NCBI RefSeq assembly: GCF_000092845.1
Contig: NC_014150.1
Span: 186,001-250,000 of the forward strand
Direction of reading: 5' to 3'
Length of the DNA: 64,000 nt
DNA from: Brachyspira murdochii DSM 12563
Lineage (GTDB): Bacteria > Spirochaetota > Brachyspiria > Brachyspirales > Brachyspiraceae
The translations under genes were made by a program, and so were the position numbers. Each line of letters starts with the position of its first letter. Within the stretch, counting starts at the first letter, position 1. A model generated the notes under the pieces. The model had not been told where the DNA came from and ran no database searches. It was given only the letters and a program-made list of their open reading frames with translations. Below, piece by piece: positions 24,101-28,264 of the stretch.

Positions 24101-26172
24101 ACCTGACTTATAACAGAATCTATACTGTCAGTTATAGCTTTCATTTTAGTTTGCTCATAATCATCTAAAACAGTTTTTAAATGAGATTTCAAACTATCTA
24201 TATATGCATCGCTGTAGTCAGATATTTCTTTTTTAATACCTTCTATTCTGTCTTCAGCATCTTTCATTCCTATATCCAATTTTTCATTGGCTCTGCTTAC
24301 CAAACCGTTAATTTCTACTGAAGTTTTTTCTAATATTTCCAAACGTTTTTCTATATTATCTTTTATATTAGATTCTGTTTCTTTACTTAAAGTATCTATA
24401 TCAGAAGAGGCTTTATCATACTGCTCTTTTAAACCTGATAATTTTTCGTCTATTGCAGTTAAATCAGAAGATGTATTTTTTATGTATGTATTAATATTTT
24501 CTTCCAACTCATTTTTAACAGTAGCAAATAATTTTTCTATTTCATTTACTCTGTCATTAGCCTGAGTTTCTAAATCTTTATATAAATACTCTTTCTGAAG
24601 ACTTAAAGAGTCAAGTATTTCTTCCTGTTTATTATTAAGTATAGATATTATTTCAGAAGTTTGATAATGAGTTTCATCTATTTTATCTTTTAATATGTTA
24701 GTTTCTGTTTCAACATCATTTCTAAGCTCATTAATTTCCGCTATTAAAGAACTTCTGGCATTATCTATAGAATATTCCATATCATCTTGAGCTCTTGTTA
24801 GAATATCATCTTTTAATTTATCTATATCATTAATAATATCCTCAAATCTGCTTTCAGCTCTAAGCATAGTTTCTTCGCTCATACCATCTATAGATATGAT
24901 TAAATCATTAAGTTCTTTAGTTTTGTTTCTATAAAGAGTTATAACGCCGTCATCTTCATTTTCAAGAACATTTTTTATATGATTGGAGAAATTCTCTACT
25001 TCTGCTATAAATCTGTTATTTATATCATCTTTTAATACTGAAAACTCACTTTCTAACTGATGAGCTTTCTCAGCATAATCTTTGCTTATATAATCAGCTT
25101 TATCTTTTATATCATCTATAGATTTTTCCAAAGAGTGTGCCTTTTGTTCTATTGAATCCAAAAACTCTTCTCTGTCCATACTTATTTTTTCAAGACCTTC
25201 TTTTAGGGTAGAGTAGAGCATCTCTTTAGTTTTTTCCATTTCATCTTGGAACTCTAATACACTGGATTCTGTTATAGAGTTTAATCTGTCATGTATAGTA
25301 TCTCTTAAATTATTTAATTCTGTTTCAAGTCCGTCTTTAGACTGACTTAAAGTTTCATAACGATTTTCTATATCTTTAGATTTAACATCAATTTCATCAG
25401 CAAATGATGAATATTTATTTATAAGTTCATCTCTTCCTTTTTCAAATAATTCTGCAAGCTGTTCTATATTATGACGAGCTGTTCTTTCAGCAAGCTGAGT
25501 AAGCTGATTTGTAAACAATTCTTCTTTTTTAGCAACATGAAGTTTGAATTCCTCTGCAAGAGCAGATATTTTTTCTTTTTCCTGTTCCGCCATAGTACTA
25601 TAATGTGCATCTCTAGCTAATAAATTAGTAGTAAGAGCATCAAATCTCTTATAGAGTTCACTTTCAAACTCATTTAATTTAGAATTATAAGATTCTATTA
25701 ATTTATCCTGTATAGATCCGACATTTTTTTCTAATTCTGACATTTTAGCCTTAACATCAGATATTCTTTTATACGTTTTTTCTATAGTATTACGTTCTTT
25801 TAATACAGTATCTACTTTATTAAGTATCTCCAAATAAGCCTCTTCAAGAGAGTCAACCTGTTCCTGATACTGAGACACTGCTGCTTTATAGTCTTTATAT
25901 GATTCTATTCTTTTATTTAGTTTAGCTATATCCTCTTCCATAGATTTACTTATAAAACCAGCCTTTTTAACTGCTATTTCCAAATCTATAGCATTATCTC
26001 TAACCTCAGAAATTTTCTCTTCTACAATACCTTCTAAAGCAGCTTTCTCTTCAGCAAATATATCGCTAAAATTATTATCGCTATAATTTTTTTTCCTATT
26101 GATTACGCTATAAATACCGATAAATAATAGAGGTACAACAAAAGTTAGTATTAATTGAAGAACAGGGTTCAT
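3193..26172 (-). CDS. Giant membrane-anchored coiled-coil protein, 7,659 residues, function unknown
   Basis: One uninterrupted frame of almost 23 kb. Seen: one N-terminal hydrophobic segment (about residues 3-25) followed by NRKK, then thousands of residues of Glu/Lys/Asp/Leu/Ile/Ser heptad-like sequence with almost no Pro, Cys or Trp outside recurring W-S-D and S-W-K-D motifs. About nine modules of roughly 600-775 residues follow one another from residue ~1,430 on. The last ~45 residues form a compact helix-turn-helix-like tail (FIIKMYKQGWKPDEIVKNTS). The start is ATG 26172: GGAG lies 8 bases upstream, whereas an ATG 11 codons earlier coincides with the predicted transcription start and has no ribosome site. 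By the positive-inside rule the body is cytoplasmic. The plan (one TM, coiled coil, small C-terminal HTH-like tail) recalls SwrB-like proteins on a vastly larger scale. A structural, filament or spacer role is inference. Fully extended as one helix it would exceed 1 micrometre. Confidence 0.93.
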   Translation of the reverse strand: MNPVLQLILTFVVPLLFIGIYSVINRKKNYSDNNFSDIFAEEKAALEGIVEEKISEVRDNAIDLEIAVKKAGFISKSMEEDIAKLNKRIESYKDYKAAVSQYQEQVDSLEEAYLEILNKVDTVLKERNTIEKTYKRISDVKAKMSELEKNVGSIQDKLIESYNSKLNEFESELYKRFDALTTNLLARDAHYSTMAEQEKEKISALAEEFKLHVAKKEELFTNQLTQLAERTARHNIEQLAELFEKGRDELINKYSSFADEIDVKSKDIENRYETLSQSKDGLETELNNLRDTIHDRLNSITESSVLEFQDEMEKTKEMLYSTLKEGLEKISMDREEFLDSIEQKAHSLEKSIDDIKDKADYISKDYAEKAHQLESEFSVLKDDINNRFIAEVENFSNHIKNVLENEDDGVITLYRNKTKELNDLIISIDGMSEETMLRAESRFEDIINDIDKLKDDILTRAQDDMEYSIDNARSSLIAEINELRNDVETETNILKDKIDETHYQTSEIISILNNKQEEILDSLSLQKEYLYKDLETQANDRVNEIEKLFATVKNELEENINTYIKNTSSDLTAIDEKLSGLKEQYDKASSDIDTLSKETESNIKDNIEKRLEILEKTSVEINGLVSRANEKLDIGMKDAEDRIEGIKKEISDYSDAYIDSLKSHLKTVLDDYEQTKMKAITDSIDSVISQVDESEKRHDALMSSIENSLDDFRNKVDTAIDENIKFNEETKKEVADMLHDELRQATDSFDTLLNEKRESMNKIKDEIEDILHRVENGRDAFERTINKVYENAEDKEKELMSDIEDKYNSLDKKIDGVLDERRADLNAISAEYHAMLEKYSNNLKDDYEELKHHASLMTDEYKMRIENLGERISEIIDNANNMQSVVDAKTGEMNSYIADKKDEIAKRTETIFTNIEYDTSKKLDELKLLIDNAIAKYQDEIKEIETYRLEENKSIIEDVENIGAGIRKDYEQYTNMLEELCNKEKTSLNEYVNTLKDEIEKAREESEAKHLTNEANYIDDYLNKASSKIDDEVNRLNEELNDSFNTLYSGFSKILAKIRKANHKKALQSIAKIKKHAEKVISNTAAEVRDSLGLTLEDLRNEFISLKDNVDDRLREQADKLISNNENVLAILDDHEIRLEKMNDISNIIETIKETLSEQIDEIKSNISDSNEDVNNRMEEIKSSIIDRAELINLHDSERELLKNQIEDIKEEFELFKDNIVRTNEVEIPALFDEEKERIERMFDEFSKNLLMRLTDNESDIHYIKDVLSEERSHLISQIELLRKDVDDIKDDNTVTVLSEEKAVLENSLTALRDDFDKIMDLEKDFVSLKNRMEGIDSGLKDDVKDLSDKLKSFRDNLEEKIEKDSNGLYKDIENLNKNFETVKNNISSLLDRNEVELLINNEKERLNSIFESLASNNEDFKDRLEKRISYFEDVWSDNTRIKSIYASDIREEVENIRKEADVKYDNHIAQLKEKMKLIEEDIYDWKNGNLNTLLAQLEDARKGIESFIDTSESKKNQFLIDMLSSIENKESEIYSRIDEKILNAENKLSDIDEKLNNAIGNSLESIHNRINESVAKYDEEIKRIEHHRANEAEDLISDMEDLGNSIREDYEEYSIMIDKIYEDAVAELETHLDNIKKEIERARAESEEKHLANEKNYIDDYLLDYSEKIEAHVNDKLSILTESKAQLDDMIKDSFSTLNANLNDTISKFNEEANTQIYSVVERLEREAAARLFSEQKYMSDLEEQLRAISAKIDNELYNISSKLDSEISDVKTKYKDLSTDFDEALDMIKSSILDRDELMELHSSEKELLSEQMETLRTDFDTFKDELLKANEEDIPTLFNEEKEKIEKAFEDFTTAILDRMVDSENDINNVKDAISENKASFLEKVENIKRDIESIREDNTIAQLALDKQSLEDSFNAIKNDFSKLNDLESNFYHLNDRFEDFQLKVAADNDNLFENIDNIKSSIKDSISKSSELDDKFTSIKDNVFTVLGKNENIENMFTEEVKKLDELFNNFKTDNAEFRSRLEKRIDYFEDIWSDSNRIRSLYAADLRDELDSIKAETEVKLENYLNDLNSRIETINNDAASWRDEYINDFKEKIDALDKDISSWKDVRINELLEQLEKAKENINSYLESSEGKKEELLSDILSKIEEKENSLYGKIDSKIEEIENRLSVVDSKVSDDIARGLEEIQSVVNNAVNKYDEEIKNIEHHRSEESSKLLEDIQSGYDYYSKLINNTYKDSLSSLSEYTNRIKAEIEKARKETEAKHLNNEKNYIDEYLKEYSLKLDNQVNEKINVLNDTKNQLDDMIRESFNTLNNNLNEAVIKFNEEADIKINATLERLERDASEKLLDYNNYVAELEDSLRVLNSKIDNEIYNVSSKLDSEISDIKNRYKELSIDFEESLDMIKGSILDRDELMDLHTSEKELLLSKIDEIKNDFNTFKEEAINAGKEDIPALFNEEKQKIENAFEQFTNALLYRVNNSENDINYLKDALSEDKLSLLEKIDDLKSEIRTLKEEDKVNKLALEKQALEESFNVIKNDFSKLEDLENHLHELKNNMYTTDVNLKDEVANLSSKFADIENKINENNDYIDRNISNNISALNKDIDIIKNAVNESINKSSELENNILKDREDLENKIDSLKESLINILGDNETVEGLFSNEVKRIDELFNNFKKDSIDFRDRLEKRITYFEDTWSDSTKIRSLYASEMRNELEEVKNAAEKRFENYLNDLSYKIESIDKDISSWKDVRINDLLEELETARENIEEYLNSTEGKKEELISDILSKIEAKENSIYGKIDSKIEEIENRLSIVDTKVSDDIARGLEEVQSIVNNAVNKYDEEIKNIEHHRTEEGSKLLEDIKSGYDYYSKLINNTYKDSLSSLSEYTNRIKSEIEKARKEAENKGSNVDKNYIDEYLKEYSDRLNNQINEKIGILNDSKTQLDDMIRDSFEALNTNLNEAIAKLNSEADSKIDSVMSKLESEVSDRLFNYKEYISELDSHLQSINSKIDNEIYNVSSRLDKEVSELKEKYKSLNIDFEETLDMIKGSIFNGDDIPAIFEEEKERIENAFEEFTSNLLDRVNTSESDINYLKDVLSEDKLSLLEKIDSLKEEIDNLREDDTISQLSLEKQALEESFNSIKNDFSKLEDLENHLYELKNNMEDTDISLKDEVKSLSSRFDSLEQRVSEDKDYIEKDIISNYDNLSSDIENIRNEIQNSIDKSLELENNILKDREDLENKLDSLKENLTNILGNNKDIEGLFGSEAKKLDKLFEDFKKDSIDFRDRLEKRITYFEDTWSDSTKIRSLYASEMRNELEEVKKETELKFENYLNELNNKIDSINNDISVWKEGNINELLHQLENAKRDISDYLDTTEDSKNKLVSEVLAKIEEKEQNIYARLDEKISSIESRLSETDSKLHDDIEVNLENLHAMLNNAVSKYDEEIKNIENYRALEANKLLEDSKKLVDDIKASYDNYFNLINETYNNSLNSLTDYSNLVKEEIEKAREESESKHLSNEKNYIDEYLKNYSSKLDNKVSEKIDVLNNAKEKLENMVKDSFGNLEADMQNAISKFEKESNSKLLEVIKKLENDAKTVIFDKNEYSAYLTEQLGIIYKKIENEISQINQKIDADLVNMSDKIEANSKNVSEALDKVTESILDRDELIELQASEKELLSSRIDDIKNDFDSFKEEVLKSAKEVIPSLFEEEKQKVENAFEEFTTTLLDRVNTSESDINYIKDLLYEDKTLILEQIENLKDELYALRDDDTISRLSLEKAALEESFNAIKNDFTKLEELESNLYQLKDNMSDVDINLRDEVKDLSSKLEELDYRIREDVSKDLEDYSNDLSNLNTNVDTLNSYIEAIRENIQDSLNKSEELENAISKDREELENKLSLIKENLLSMSGKNEGIESLFNEEVKKLDELFNKVNNDNTEFRNRLEKRIEYFEDSWADSARIRSLFASDIRSEIENVKSDTELKFENSINELKEKMDSMESDISSWKDNNINKLLSQLEEAKNSISSYIENSDSKAEELLSDILSKIEIKEKSIYAKLDEKISSIENRLSEADLRLSDDIGVNLENLHTMLNNAVSKYDEEIKNIESLRDEENSKLLEDIKNGYEHYSKLIEEVYTNSLNSLKDYSSLVKEEIEKAREESEEKHLSNEKNYIDEYLREYSLKLDNQVSEKMLILDETKEELDNMVRESFNNLENSFNDAVTRFEYETNEKVLEAIDKLEKETESVLFNKYMSALDDEIKSVTDRLEEETNAIRYKYDALSNDFDDAVEIIKNSILEKDNVLTLHNKEKNDLIESLESLRKDFETFKEASLRFNTEEVPAIFEDKKKEIEHVFEEFTSAVIERVDSSDDEVNRLKDIISSDKLDLLEKLDNLEAELDAVRKDNTIEQLSLEKKALEESFNAIKNDFAKLEKLESNLYQLKENMSDTDVFLKDEVKALSDKLSDFESRIKDDIIRDLDEYSLELDTLTSQVNKLDSSIDDVRGRIEDNILKSSELENIIAAEKEELDSKLSSIKEELSSASGKDEVNEFVSYLFDKEKEKLTDLFNQIKDDNKEFRYRLEKRIDFFEDTWSDSSKLKSIFSTDIREQLDNIRNDNEIKFENSINYLKSKIESIDNDISLWKEGQIDELVRQLDEARESISNYLNDSEVKGEEIVSNLLSKIDEKEKYIYENIEGKVNDIENRLSIMDNKLNDDISGNLEKLYNMVNEAVEKYDEEIKNIEHYRLDENNKLLDDIDNVGKEIKSSYENYSKLINEVYDNSLDSLKEYSNSIKEEIDNALSEIKDKHLSNEREYIDNYLKEYSSKLEDQISDKMNVLNEAKEELNNILKSSFNDLETRFNESMSKFEETSNEKLSQTIEGIEKKADEVIYGENYIHKIEDKVKDFYGRIDTKLLNVEDKYDALERKIYDLENNQSYISIFEDRIRDLHEKIDARISSVNERYDNLRKYFDDKLINLETIVLNNDQIQKLRDDFIAFKDDILRSNREDIPSMFDKEREKFEESFNQFTNEILEKFNSSNNNTEEFKNTILENIETLRYELDELKNNDAVEVLEEEKARLEDTFNSLREEFERLYDLESEVYTLKSNLDGVDSNLRSDVDKLFEELSDFKYSLEEKLDTLEDNTVSRDLFDDDREKLYSLYDELESGNKEFKDLMDKRVSYFEDTWSNPNKVLKLYENAIRPEVDDFKSEIISNIQNQVNEIESNISVWKDDNLSVLLEQLKEAKENIDSFIESSKDKKNGIIAKMIASIKDEILGKESEINNRLEEKLSSVNSRLSELENKLTSDVNRFNNMIEDAVNKYEDELKHIESYRLDETQSIMRNLEDVGRNIVSNYEDYSKMLESAYESNRNALDEYSNSLKIEIEKARVDTNKAYIDDYLNEYSSKIENDIRERLEELEKNKYNLDIMINDSFNNLNQSINNAVSKMAEDSEAKLRDVVDSLEVQINDILANKEEEIVSRITSYETELRDKQESSFENIKNELSDLYNEFKDKIDYNGLMDISEKLEAIENSVAEVNGQLETQARFVSDRMDLEKEELYNSISKLSEEFEDLKSNIDERFKAQVNDFISNNEHILSLFGKYSQKISSVTDILEDIENVKLSLIDEINNVKEEIDNKYFTLSKDFDKSIDEIKDAVLDKNNMLQYSINEKELLIKEVEALKASFESLKDDILTAADDRVPTLLDSEKARIQSSIDDVMETLTARIHNNEDSIINLESSLSEYKSMISNAIDDFKNEVISIRDNHNYNDLIEERDRLEESFNTLKEDFSKIGDLEDDLSAIKDKVKGVDTSINDEVVRLSEELEELKNNMANMEIISSVNNSDDVITHEDMNIIYDNFKQLSDSFEELKEDIIPQLSNFTKLEDRILESKEEIFREFNNMMNSLPKTYINKDELSRLEGRLDNIFNNFDESVVSIKDDLLRNIEKDAKEFKNRLEKRVEYFEDVWSDENKVVELYGDTISTSFGVLKQELELYFNNSFMEVKTKIDSIEKDFNSWKDTSYDSITNSLENAKDNVLNNDHYSEIMSMIEELKGNISDRQLELQDRIDSKLEEGISNIESQVNTFDDRIKYLEDIQGSLNDDIAKYREQLDSILNEYEDKVKSKVVNLHDALKTEGKQTIDYLENNILSIKEDINSSNKGVDVKIKALESYISKVNNELNTNTLKLSNELAKEKKDLINILDEFRKEVYDRISSEVSHKDNQLLNDFEDFKKTIIDSVPNMDELADLFVSERVDRANEFEEFRAEIINNQIDNRNFAKMFEEEKAKLINELDHFKSAVRVEYLSAEERFEAVKKEYLDNLNNLLDVERVNLESSFDEIRKEINNLKDKSVSKEDIEKLIDSYKSNITADIESTKAEVAKNMEAGKVDTSYVEKLIEDERVRINDTLEAFKKNIEDNYSTVEAVAEVLSKEQEAVEAKLLEMKEDILRDIPSLDNVSQIFVEEKESLKDELRDEFVSLRDEILGSVPTHNDLANMAQQYGARIKDDFEILEQDFSESIKRYKESIAKEMTEFRNEFNDRIANIKDLAEALQAERDRLMSEIDEIRIKYESGAIYSGDALSSIEGDRDRLVNEFINFRKSIVELIKEQDETMSRFNQEKIDIIDSIEALKNQISFDTLNRDDVVSMIEDERRQVIDMFESIQNDSIGTDLRYLTDSFRDDIIKVFEESNEEFRKRIEARIVHFEDAYASPDRIKEFYKDAIVAEVNNLRGEAVDILVDINDKVESAKEQIDELENNKVKDIINKIDEAENDINSLIGTIKANIKEQENELRMLSQSQKHISQEVETVRREREALMDMVKNSDINIRNKIDSLSSAVMEAANVAAAKIAEKEAAFSTKVKDAEDYIKSLENKLTTENVNKAKESINNLVASFNDAVVKETNELAPNITKAVQNFINNEMKKFEKFSDVKSAIEGIENDINNKITAAFNNMNKELESNITSFKKKIDTYQEEFIGELKMSVGTEGEKAIDELKSMHNSEVSKLKEMYLSTEKFYTERQDKNQEDYSKLLLETYKEYNEKIEALYAELDDTKSNITSSVEDVVADLKQALNIKDDFVISIEDNKEKLKAVEEQMDNLQNEFAPSLEKLKSLIEEKALELQDKINAYSEDIEEQGEKFNARLEELSNNAKTTVETKVGEVDSIIENVKGRMEALLEEKSSEFDALKAHYESLSESLTALQDSISEAVNERIADANNIIEENVNAIEETTNEKYEKYIARLNSNLEQTLSLLMNDAKEYVQNAKEEIIKAHTDNLDEYDARITNMKNIVTALEEDITKYSSEIDARLESINLSYDEKTNVILKDFEDKTEDLKSKLNDAASSIDKMLDSKTNDISLEYDAMKSKIDAIGADIQKYMNTVKVFDNAKEMAESIRGDVAKLNDLVKDTKAATAEMAKTMSEFENLKKMHHDILDYASSIKKEKDSLKDTQEKVNMLMDMSGEIQERFVNIAENNAMIEHTEEGIQLVIDIASQIENKLSFIRDKEEYADDVLQQIRKAEIETEVILERVDSIKAAMVDVEDTRKNFMDKIYSLERDFAKIDKNDKKVQIFITKLEELDVIIDEIQNQRENLVRMKNQYDDYDKTIVKNLERAEYFVRYLETLLDNADKYMSDKGSKTSAKKDKNSKVDSKKEEFIIKMYKQGWKPDEIVKNTSYSRDEVERTIKAWKDKQSRM
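5900..22000 (-). repeat. Array of about nine degenerate ~1.8-2.3 kb coding modules within the giant gene
   Basis: Each module carries the anchor R-[LI]-E-x-R-[IV]-x-[YFH]-F-E-D followed by a W-S-D-like motif. Anchor positions on the + strand are near 21890, 20080, 18110, 16315, 14365, 12475, 10690, 8365 and 6150, so the spacing is about 1.8-2.0 kb for the first seven and 2.2-2.3 kb for the last two. Most modules also carry an E-K-A-R-[EK]-E-[ST]-E segment and a Y-I-D-[ED]-Y-L segment. The modules anchored near 16315 and 18110 are almost identical in DNA around the anchor. Those near 18110 and 20080 are almost identical in the segment after it. The two 3'-most modules are the most divergent. 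Confidence 0.85.
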
Positions 26173-26198
26173 AAGAAAAACTCCGTAAGTATAGTATA

Positions 26199-26223
26199 TT
26201 AACATAATTCTATATTATGTTAA
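26199..26223. promoter_or_regulatory. Perfect 10-bp inverted repeat covering the -10 region of the giant gene
   Basis: TTAACATAAT at 26199-26208, 5 bases, then its exact reverse complement ATTATGTTAA at 26214-26223. The -10 hexamer lies inside it, so a bound protein would block the promoter. The same half-site recurs near 36722-36731 and 38032-38041 and, reversed, at 34311-34320. Operator function is inferred. Confidence 0.5.
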
Positions 26224-26235
26224 TGTATATGTCAA
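26207..26235 (-). promoter_or_regulatory. Consensus sigma-70 promoter of the giant coiled-coil gene
   Basis: Read on the minus strand: perfect TTGACA (26230-26235), a 17-base spacer, and TAGAAT (26207-26212). Transcription should start near 26200, 28 bases before the chosen ATG, leaving a short leader with the GGAG ribosome site. Confidence 0.72.
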
Positions 26236-26725
26236 TAGTATTTGCATGTTTTAATTTCTACGTATAGTAAAATTCTTATAAAAAAATAAATTTTTTTAAT
26301 AAATTGCAATTGCATTCTATTATATTATTGCAATGTATAATATGATACTTATCATTAAAATACAAATCAATAAATATTTACACTGTTTTATTTCTCAGTA
26401 TTTTATTTTATAATTTTACTCATAAGTAAACAGCATAACAAAATTTCTTTTTTCTTTAAAATGAATGAATATTTATATACTGTAATTATAATATATCTAT
26501 AAATCATGAATTTTATATATAATATTAATTACTTTTGAAAGAGATATACTATTTATGATTGGTACACCTAACATAATAATATAAATTAAAATAGTGTATT
26601 TATAATCTAGTTAAGTTTATGAAACAAAAAAAATTATGCAGTTTTAATACGCTAAAATTTAATATATATTATAAAATTATTATATTCCTAATATTAAAAT
26701 AAACTCAAAAATATTTAATAAAAAA
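26236..26725. other. Long AT-rich intergenic region between divergent transcription units
   Basis: About 490 bases of very AT-rich DNA with no open frame having a ribosome site and no strong hairpin. It separates the minus-strand promoter of the giant gene from the plus-strand promoter of the sulfatase operon. I see no RNA gene or mobile element remnant. Confidence 0.5.
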
Positions 26726-26726
26726 A

Positions 26727-26755
26727 TTGACAATTACAGATTTATTTACTATACT
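26727..26755 (+). promoter_or_regulatory. Sigma-70 promoter of the sulfatase-ABC transporter operon
   Basis: TTGACA at 26727-26732, a 17-base spacer, and TATACT at 26750-26755. The expected start near 26762 gives a leader of about 40 bases before the sulfatase ATG. Confidence 0.72.
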
Positions 26756-26801
26756 ATAAATACATATGTTACAGTACACGCAATAATAAAAGAGATTAAA
26801 A

Positions 26802-28223
26802 ATGAATAAAAAACCTAATATTATATTAATAACAGCAGACCAAATGAGGGCTGATTCTATAGGATATATTAATGAAGAAGTAAAAACTCCAGTATTAAAT
26901 GAATTAGCAGAAAATGGAAGTGTATTCACTAATTCTTTTTGTTCGAGTCCTGTATGTACGCCATCAAGAGCATCAATATTTACTGGAAGATATCCTATGA
27001 ATACAGGTGCTTGGAATATAGGTACAGAATTAAACGAAGATGAAATAACACTAGCAGATCATTTAAAGGAAGAAGGTTATTTCAATATAGCTTCAGGAAA
27101 AATGCATTTCAGACCGCAGCTCAAAAACCTTAACTGGGAATTCGAATATGTTCCTAAAAGAGACAGAGTAAGAGAAAAAGACAAAACATATTTCGGATTT
27201 GATATTACACATATAACAGAGGATGATAAACAAGGCGAATATTTAGATTTTGCAAATAGTCATGGATGCAATTTGGAAACTGGTAAAGGACATGATGGTA
27301 TTAACCCTATAAAAGAAGAATTACATCAAACTTATTGGACAGCTCAAAAAGCAATAGATGAAATGGATAATTTTGATTTTGATAAACCGTTATTTATGTG
27401 GGTTAGTTTTGTAGACCCTCATCACCCATTTGACCCTATAAAAAAGTATTATGATATTTATAAAGATATTAAACCTAAAGAACTTAACAGCAAATCAAAA
27501 TTAGATACTAAAAGACCAGAATATCTAACTAAACAAGGAGATAGGGGATATTGGCCGGGGGGAGGTGAAGAACATAACTATTCAGAAAAAGAAATTGAAG
27601 AGATAAAAAAACTATATTATGGTATGATTAGTTTTATAGATGCACAAATAGGACGTATTATAGATAAATTAAAAGAAAAAAATGAATGGGATAATACAAT
27701 AATAATATTTACAAGTGATCATGGAGAATATTTAGGAGATTACGGATTATTAAGAAAAGGACCATTCATGTATGACTGCCTCATAAAAACTCCTTTGCTA
27801 TTTTATGGAAAAGATATTATAAAAAATAAAAGTGATGAGATAATAGAAAATATAGATATAGTACCAACTGTATTAGAATTAATAGGAAAAGAAGTACCGT
27901 ATGGTATACAAGGTCATAGCATAAAAGATATACTTACAGGAAAAGATAAAGAAAAAACATACAAAAAAGGTGCTATTGTTACTTATGATGCTCATGACAG
28001 AGGAATATTTATAAAAACCTACAGAACTAAAAAATACAAACTTTCTATATTTTTGAATGAAGAATACGGTGAATTATATGATTTAGAAAAAGACAGCAAT
28101 GAAACTAATAATTTATTTTTTAGTAGTGAATATAATGATATAAAAAATAAATTACTTCTTGAAATGTGCCATAAAATGATAGAATGCAGTGATCCATTAA
28201 ATGAGAGATATGCTAGTTGGTAA
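26802..28223 (+). CDS. Cys-type sulfatase (sulfuric ester hydrolase), cytoplasmic
   Basis: 473 residues of the alkaline phosphatase/sulfatase superfamily. The N-terminal metal site is ITADQMR with Asp 13. The catalytic signature is CTPSR (Cys 52 to Arg 56) followed by ASIFTGRYP, in which the Cys becomes formylglycine. A second metal-site segment is SDHGE (residues 305-309). There is no signal peptide, so the enzyme should act in the cytoplasm on an imported sulfate ester. As Cys-type it needs a maturase; in an anaerobe this would be a radical-SAM anSME enzyme, which is not in this window. It is the first gene of an operon with a complete ABC importer, as in choline-O-sulfate or aryl/sugar sulfate use. 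The substrate cannot be assigned. Confidence 0.9.
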   Translation: MNKKPNIILITADQMRADSIGYINEEVKTPVLNELAENGSVFTNSFCSSPVCTPSRASIFTGRYPMNTGAWNIGTELNEDEITLADHLKEEGYFNIASGKMHFRPQLKNLNWEFEYVPKRDRVREKDKTYFGFDITHITEDDKQGEYLDFANSHGCNLETGKGHDGINPIKEELHQTYWTAQKAIDEMDNFDFDKPLFMWVSFVDPHHPFDPIKKYYDIYKDIKPKELNSKSKLDTKRPEYLTKQGDRGYWPGGGEEHNYSEKEIEEIKKLYYGMISFIDAQIGRIIDKLKEKNEWDNTIIIFTSDHGEYLGDYGLLRKGPFMYDCLIKTPLLFYGKDIIKNKSDEIIENIDIVPTVLELIGKEVPYGIQGHSIKDILTGKDKEKTYKKGAIVTYDAHDRGIFIKTYRTKKYKLSIFLNEEYGELYDLEKDSNETNNLFFSSEYNDIKNKLLLEMCHKMIECSDPLNERYASW

Positions 28224-28264
28224 TTTTCATTTAAAATATATATTATAAAAAAGGAGATAATAAA

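Noticed and set aside
4500-24600. Many plus-strand open frames of 60-160 codons opposite the giant gene (for example 13238-13660, 14141-14620, 6551-7000)
   Set aside because: They are Ser/Leu/Phe/Ile-rich antisense shadows caused by the heptad codon bias of the minus-strand gene, have no consistent ribosome sites, and recur at equivalent places in each module.
3193-26172. Giant protein as a secreted surface adhesin
   Set aside because: There is no cleavable signal, no autotransporter, S-layer or cell wall domain, and charge distribution around the single membrane helix places the body in the cytoplasm.
26705-26929. Minus-strand frame over the sulfatase promoter and N-terminus
   Set aside because: It has no ribosome site and is antisense to conserved sulfatase codons and to the promoter.
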